Positions 58,667-64,000 of a DNA stretch of 64,000 nt are shown here, one piece after another; the first letter of the stretch is position 1; each line of letters starts with the position of its first letter. The position numbers were made by a program, and so were the translations under genes. The stretch is taken from the NCBI GenBank assembly GCA_035041965.1, contig JAPYMA010000902.1, positions 186,001-250,000 of the forward strand, given 5' to 3'. The stretch is from Anisakis pegreffii (lineage: Eukaryota > Nematoda > Chromadorea > Rhabditida > Anisakidae). A model generated the notes under the pieces. The model had not been told where the DNA came from. It did no database searches and saw only the letters and a list, made by a program, of their open reading frames with translations.

Positions 58667-60765
58667 TTAACGCGTGGTACGTATTAATTTACGATACTGA
58701 AATTGAACTAAATGCTTTTTATGTGTACTGCACAACATTTGGGCCGCCAAAGCTAGCGCGCGATCGTGATGTCCTAAACTGATCTTTGTGAGAATTAAGA
58801 TAACGGTTGTTGGAATCATCACCAAATCAGTTCGTTTGTTCATTTCATCATTTACTAAAATATCTCATATCGCAGTCCGATGCAGTTATCCGATCAAACG
58901 ACAAATGCGAATGATTGTGTAACTTTGGGATGTAATTGTGTTGTGTTCTTATAATTATGTGAAGAACAATTACTTCTGTTGTTCATATGATGTAACAGGG
59001 TATTATTACATTGAGTTTGCATGCGTGATCATTTCCTTAATCATTGATTCGTTCATTTGTTGCTATCAACAGATGAATAACTATCTAGTCCATAGGTTCC
59101 CATGAGGGAGATGGGGAAATTACCCGTTTTTGAGTATGTCAAGAGTAATGGAGGGGATCGGGAAATTAGTTGTGATGTTGTGCGTGAAAATAATAAGTTG
59201 TTGTAGCAGGAGGGAGTAATAACGATTTGGATGTCGCAAATGACAATGAAAGAGATCTGCCAGACCATCGAAGGGAGTAATGGAATGCCTCAGCGTGGGA
59301 ACCATTGATCTAGTCTTATTCAGTCATTTGAACGTTCTTCGCAAGGCAGTGGTGGAGTATGTAATTAAACATGCTCAGATTATTAAGCATTAAACGTTTT
59401 CAATATTATTCAAATGGGTAAGTGAAGATTGTATAAGATTGGATTTGGGTGATTCTGGTAATTGGGTAAAGGATTAACTTGTTTATTCGTTTATATTGTT
59501 GTTTACATGATGAGTGCATGATGTATGTTCATGCTGCTATCAGGTGGAGCGTTCGTATATTATGTGATATGATATGGTGTGATTGACACGACTGTGATCC
59601 TTATGCACATGTAAGTCGTTCGTCTCGGTTGATTTTATGTTTCATGCGTGTGCCCAGTCCCGATTCACACTGCACCTTCATCAACTTTTCCCTGCTTTGC
59701 ATACGAGCGTTACTGTAATCCTCAAAATCGATTGTCTACAGTTCCAAACCATCGCATTTCTGCTTCATTTCAAGTTATTCTTTTTTTAAGGGCTTTCAGA
59801 AAGACAGCGTGGTCGTGTACCACAGAATTCACCCTGCATGCGCACCGCGAAACGGCTTGCGCGCATCTCTTTTCTCTGAAGTTCTCTCCATGTGATACGG
59901 GCATTTGTTTATATCATATTTCATGGCATTGTTACTTTCCGGTTGAATTCGAACTGAACTTTGTTTCGTTGTTGCTTTGTATTATTGTACATATTCTGTT
60001 TTTGTGTGTATCAAAAGGTGATGATAATTGTGAATTGGTTCATAAATTTGAACAAATTGATGTGTCAGTGACATTTGATCGTTGTTGTTGAAACATGTTT
60101 GTTTGCCATTGAATGACAAAACCATCCGAATGGATATCAAATTGGTTGTGACAAACACACTGATGACACTTCTCTGTCGAAATGAGTGATTCTTCGTGTT
60201 TGCTTATTAAACATCAATCTTGCACACCTTTGCACAATCCCTACCATCGCCATTAATGAGAATTTCTTATCAGACCGGTGACACGATGTTCATCGCTAAA
60301 TCATACCCACTTTCTCACTTAATTCGTCGGAATTCAACTTTCAGCGCCAGAAATATTTGATATACTCAGACTACACACTTCAGTTGATGACAGCATCACT
60401 CTACCAGTAAAGCATCGATGTTATGCTTCCTTCACTTCTTCATCCAGTTAATGATCCTACGATTGATCTTCGACAAAAATGTTTATTAGAAATGAGGCAT
60501 CGATATGAAATTACGTCATAATAATAATCACAACAATAATACGACAAATAACAAGGATGACGAATAGTGTTTAGAAGGATAATCAAATTATATACAAACG
60601 TACATTAACGAACACAACCATTTTCTTCGGCATGCATTATGTACTTTAGCAATCACAGCGGTACAAATTGAATTATTGTGTCACAGGGAATCGTAAGAAG
60701 TGAAAGTGAGAGAAGATCATTTGATTTTGCATCTTTGGACTGGTCCTTATGGCACATAGCGAAAG
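58667..60765. other. Convergent intergenic region
   Basis: Between the 3' ends of the receptor gene and the coiled-coil gene. Apart from the miniature element at 59083-59315 I see no gene. The open frame 59648-60091 is Cys/Phe-rich with no recognisable motif, and I treat it as chance. Confidence 0.6.
59083..59315. mobile_element. hAT-like miniature element carrying a fragment of the receptor gene
   Basis: Perfect 8-bp direct repeat ATCTAGTC at 59083-59090 and 59308-59315. Ends CATAGGTTCCCA and, on the other strand, CAATGGTTCCCA (10 of 12 match); unit 217 bp (59091-59307). Positions 59223-59256 are identical, base for base, to 57922-57955 in the last exon of the receptor gene 1.3 kb upstream. 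The captured block sits between two copies of GGGAGTAAT (59212-59220 and 59273-59281). No transposase is encoded. Confidence 0.65.
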
Positions 60766-63763
60766 TCAGTGAGGTGAAAAACGTTCTCGAAGAGGAATAT
60801 GACTATTGCCGTTGCATCCAGACGCATAACGGATTGTCCTGATAACATCCAAATACCAGAACTGTTCATCCATCAAACTGTCTTGAAGCGCATATGTTAC
60901 ATCCATTAAGTTCTGCAATGCCAAACAACAAGAATTGATTCTAATCAACTTAACGAATACGATTCACTCTTCCTCGAACTAAACATTTCCTTACCAAAGA
61001 TTATATGTCCAATTATTCCGCATCATATTGAGAAGTCCTCGAAAATTCAACAGAGGAACTCTTCCGACCCCTCTAGAACTTTGATGAAAAAGTGCTAATT
61101 GTAAGGACAGAAACAACGATGGAAGTAATCCAAGATTAACATTTAGACTATCTCAATCTGCTCCCAATATCGTTCGGTATTTGGTGTGAGTGCAGTGGAA
61201 AGAATGAAAATAAAACGAGTGACTATTAGAAAATGTGTGAAGAAGCATTGATGAACAAATCGATCCTCTGTAATGAATGTTGCATGCAATTCATTAGGTA
61301 AAATCGTAAAAGCGAAACGATCAAGTCTAACTTCATTTACCTTATCGTTCACGCACACCGATACATCATAATGATTCTCAGTCGATGTTTGTGTCCCCGT
61401 ATCAAGACTTTCCATGGCTTGCTTCGTTACTGACTCCCTTCGTTCACCATCTACACAATTCCTCCAATCATCATCACTCTCCCAATTCAAAGGTGTTTCT
61501 GCAACGGCTGCAGTTGGCCGTTTCCGTTTAATATCATAGAAATAATCTGAAACTGAAACGCTGAATTTGAAAGATGCACTTTGTCACTTACAACTTCTCT
61601 TCTGATAGAGTTCCTCCTACAATTCTGAGAAGAATATGGTAATTCTAATAAGTTCCATACACGTTGAAAAAACACGGAATCTAATCGATCCACTTCGGGT
61701 TTGATAAAAAATGTCCACCAACGAACCGTCATCAAAAGACAGCATAACTAACATAAGGAAAGAAGTGAGCTGTGGCAACGAACCAGGTCTTTGGTATGGA
61801 TCTTTTATAGGGCTAGGTACCGTCTGGAAGGTTGCTTGAGTCTCACCATAAGGCCGTTTCCGATGAGAGAACAACGACGCGACATTATGCATATCGTTCA
61901 GCGTTCTCGGAAATTTAGCACCTGACCGTCGCGCATTCCAGATCACTTTCTTGGTTGGAAGCATTGCTGGTGAACTCTGTTCAACAGACACGTTGTTGTT
62001 GTTACTGTTTACTGCCTCCTGAATCCTTATTCATCGCTTTTTGTTTACATGATTTCGTTTCAATGAATGAACTGCATATGGCACTGCACTGACTCTACAC
62101 GTGCAACTTACTACCTGAGACTGTTGTTGGTGATGTTGATGAGGATCGTCCGATGGAGTTGTCATCGCAGAAGTGTTGAATCTCTCGCGAAATTGCCTAC
62201 TGCTCATTTCTTGTTCCTGAATGTGCAATAAGTTATTAACAGCAAGTAATTGAGCATATTCATACACTTTCATTCAAATCACCGCTTAAAACAATTTAGG
62301 TTAGTTCGAAAAGATCGCGCAGTGTGCTATAAAGGTAAATTTTGCAAAGAATTGAACCAAAAAAAGTTCAGCACTCATAAACAGAAGTCTAAAATCAAAT
62401 ATGCGGATGTTCGACATGAATATTTTATTGAAACTGGAGTAAAATTCAGTTATTCAGTAGCAGCCAGTCTTGGTTAATAATCATACGATAGTTAATCGAA
62501 ATGCGAACAAGGAATCTCATACATGCTCGCTGCAATCCTAAACGCACGCGAAAGCAAAATAAACCAAAACACCTGACACGTAAGTTCGCTTCGTAAATCT
62601 TCCTCCACATGTTCGTGTCTCCGTCTTTCATCGTTTAGCTTTTGCTCGTAGGATTTCTGCATTTCAAATATTTGACATCTCAGCTGAGATAATTCTCTGT
62701 AAACAACTGTCACCTCATCAGTCCTATCGTGTCAAACTTGTTTCAAAAATTGAACGGCTTCATGAAAAACAATTTTCAAGGTTTGTGGAAAAACCATTCG
62801 AAAGCACATCGCAAGTTATTTCATGGATTGGAACAAACAATGCTTCATCGTTCATCGCATACAGCTGAGGCAACCGCAATGAGTTCGAAAAATCACGCAA
62901 AACCAACTTATCACTATTTTGAACCTTAAATTTCAGATATTCAATATGTCCGATTTGTTCAGTTTTCTCATCTCTCATCTTTCGAATCTGCAAAATAGAA
63001 TAAAAATAATCATAGTAAAACAATTGATCATAGTTTAGAAGCACATTCCATCAAAGCTGGCACTTTTAAAAGTTGAGCTGAATAACAGTGGCAGGGATCC
63101 TGCTTGATGGATAATTCAGAGAAACGATGATAAGAGAAGTGATGCTAATTAATTGATGAGAATCAATGAAACTTCATAAAATTAATGATGACGAGGTAAG
63201 CGACAGCGTGGTGAGGGCTATGAATCGACAGATTGAAACAACTCACTTCATTCTGAAGTTGTGAGAGAGCAATACTGTTTGATGCTGACATATTCAGCAT
63301 TCGTCGTTCATGCTCAGCTTCTTCTTCTGAAATGAATCGAGGTTGAGCATTATTTGTTACTACTATTCAAACGCACATCTGACTATACCGTCAAGTAATT
63401 TCACAACTTTGAATTCACACAGTCTGACTATGAGCCATGCAACAATCGATTCAGCGACTGAAAGTGAACATATTCGAGTGCACAAGACGTACTCTGTTGA
63501 ACCAGTTTTTAGCACTCTTTTCATAGCATTTCAATGTAGCGGTCGCAACATGGCGACCGAAAACTGAAACGTTTCATCGGATCACGACAATAACACAGTA
63601 ACAATCAAAAAATCAGCCATCTCCTCCAACCTGGGATATTATCCACCGGGGCTGGTGGCGGCGTTATTGCGAGATCTTCGTCATCACCATAAAAGTCATC
63701 GTCCACTGCTGTGACCGTTGCCCCATTCGTTCCATTTCTTGCTACCATCCAGTTTTCGTTCAT
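60766..63763 (-). CDS. Coiled-coil protein with acidic N-terminus, possibly ATRIP-like
   Basis: Not firmly recognised. Exons in frame with each other: 63763-63631, 63326-63247, 62987-62925, 62713-62573, 62216-62115, 62018-61676, 61546-61341. Coding-like segments follow at about 61124-60995 and 60914-60766 (TGA). The start MNENWMV is followed by the acidic VDDDFYGDDEDLAI and a Pro-rich PPPAPV. Next comes a coiled coil across exons 2-4 (EEEAEHERRM, IRKMRDEKTEQIGHIEYLK, RELSQLRCQIFEMQKSYEQK, DERRRHEHVEEDL), then a His/Gln-rich stretch. A hydrophobic helical part (SLPQLTSFLMLVMLSFDDGS) and a basic KRKRP follow. Acidic recruitment motif, coil and helical repeats in this order recall ATR-interacting proteins, but that is inference only. 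Junctions after exon 7 could not be made in frame: the segment with LLPSLFLSLQLALFHQ needs phase 2 on entry and ends in phase 2, while the last exon (NLMDVTYALQDSLMDEQFW) needs phase 0. A small missed exon, a sequence error or genuine decay would each explain this. Confidence 0.6.
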
Positions 63764-63795
63764 TGTCTACAGTTATGAACATCAACTCTGAAACA
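63764..63795 (-). promoter_or_regulatory. Probable trans-splice acceptor and short 5' UTR with overlapping upstream ATG
   Basis: On the minus strand TTGTTTCAG|AGTTG ends at 63788, 24 nt before the ATG at 63763. The stop codon of the next gene upstream is only 35 nt before this acceptor, so a conventional promoter has no room. An upstream ATG at 63782 opens a different frame of about 25 codons that runs past the main start and could reduce translation. Confidence 0.5.
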
Positions 63796-63822
63796 ACCAC
63801 ATTTTTAATTATTAAACAAACA

Positions 63823-64000
63823 TCACAAAAAGGGCCCTAGAAATATCCGAATAAGTTTCTCCGAGTGGAAAGAAAACGAATGGAGCAATGCAACCGGACA
63901 AAGCAGCACTTCAAGAAAAACATCGAACGGTACGGCTGCAATTCCGGCCATGTACCAGAGCAGATGACCGATAATTGGATCCCCGACGAATGGACCCGCG
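63823..64000 (-). CDS. Unrecognised hydrophobic protein, C-terminal end (5' partial)
   Basis: Open frame entering from the right edge and ending at TGA 63825-63823, 58 residues. It contains GPFVGDPIIGHLLWYMAGI and VPFDVFLEVLLCPVALLHSF and ends LIRIFLGPF L. At least one membrane-spanning or membrane-associated helix is likely. I do not recognise the family. The even hydrophobic pattern and the fit to a tightly packed same-strand neighbour support it as real. It is probably the upstream cistron of an operon with the coiled-coil gene. Confidence 0.55.
   Translation of the reverse strand, partial: AGPFVGDPIIGHLLWYMAGIAAVPFDVFLEVLLCPVALLHSFSFHSEKLIRIFLGPFL

Noticed and set aside
1..64000. Possible bacterial contamination, CRISPR array, operon with ribosome binding sites, tRNA or rRNA genes
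   Set aside because: Genes are spliced and eukaryotic throughout; no regularly spaced repeats of CRISPR type, and no cloverleaf or rRNA signature was noticed on either strand.

Overview
This is eukaryotic nuclear DNA, AT-rich, with short exons separated mostly by 50-1100 nt introns. It is most likely from a nematode. Three observations support that: splice acceptors of the TTTCAG type, an IL-17-receptor-like gene of the ILCR kind, and start codons sitting just behind splice acceptors that have no recognisable upstream exon, as expected for spliced-leader trans-splicing. A short GCCTAA (nematode telomere) motif inside an intron is weak extra support. The species cannot be named from the sequence.

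Layout from left to right. (1) 101-2093 (+): the 3' end of cytosolic cysteinyl-tRNA synthetase, six exons, cut by the left window edge. (2) 2094-4670: convergent intergenic space with small repeat debris. (3) 4671-40254 (-): one very large gene for the cytoplasmic dynein-2 (intraflagellar transport) heavy chain, che-3/DYNC2H1. I could follow it exon by exon from an ATG at 40254 to a TAA at 4671: 89 exons, about 12.7 kb of coding sequence, reading frame conserved across every junction, about 4242 residues. Its introns hold several repeats, including a hAT-type miniature transposon with a perfect 8-bp target duplication and a partial exon duplication. (4) 40255-48994: no gene recognised; holds two copies of a dispersed repeat. 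(5) 48995-58585 (+): an IL-17-receptor-like protein (signal peptide, ectodomain, one membrane helix, SEFIR domain, long acidic/serine-rich tail), 14 exons, frame closed, about 986 residues. (6) 58586-60765: intergenic, with a second hAT-like miniature element that carries an exact 34-bp copy of the neighbouring receptor gene. (7) 60766-63763 (-): a coiled-coil protein with an acidic N-terminus, possibly ATRIP-like, whose 3' half I could not join in frame. (8) 63823-64000 (-): the C-terminus of an unrecognised hydrophobic protein. Only 35 nt separate its stop codon from the downstream gene's splice acceptor, which suggests a nematode operon.

The genes do not form one pathway. The dynein-2 motor works in cilia of sensory neurons, and the IL-17-type receptor is a neuronal or immune signalling receptor in nematodes. 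The tRNA synthetase and the coiled-coil protein would be housekeeping or checkpoint functions. Exon edges were set by hand from splice consensus, frame and similarity to remembered homologues, so a few may be off by one or more bases. No transcript or database evidence was available.
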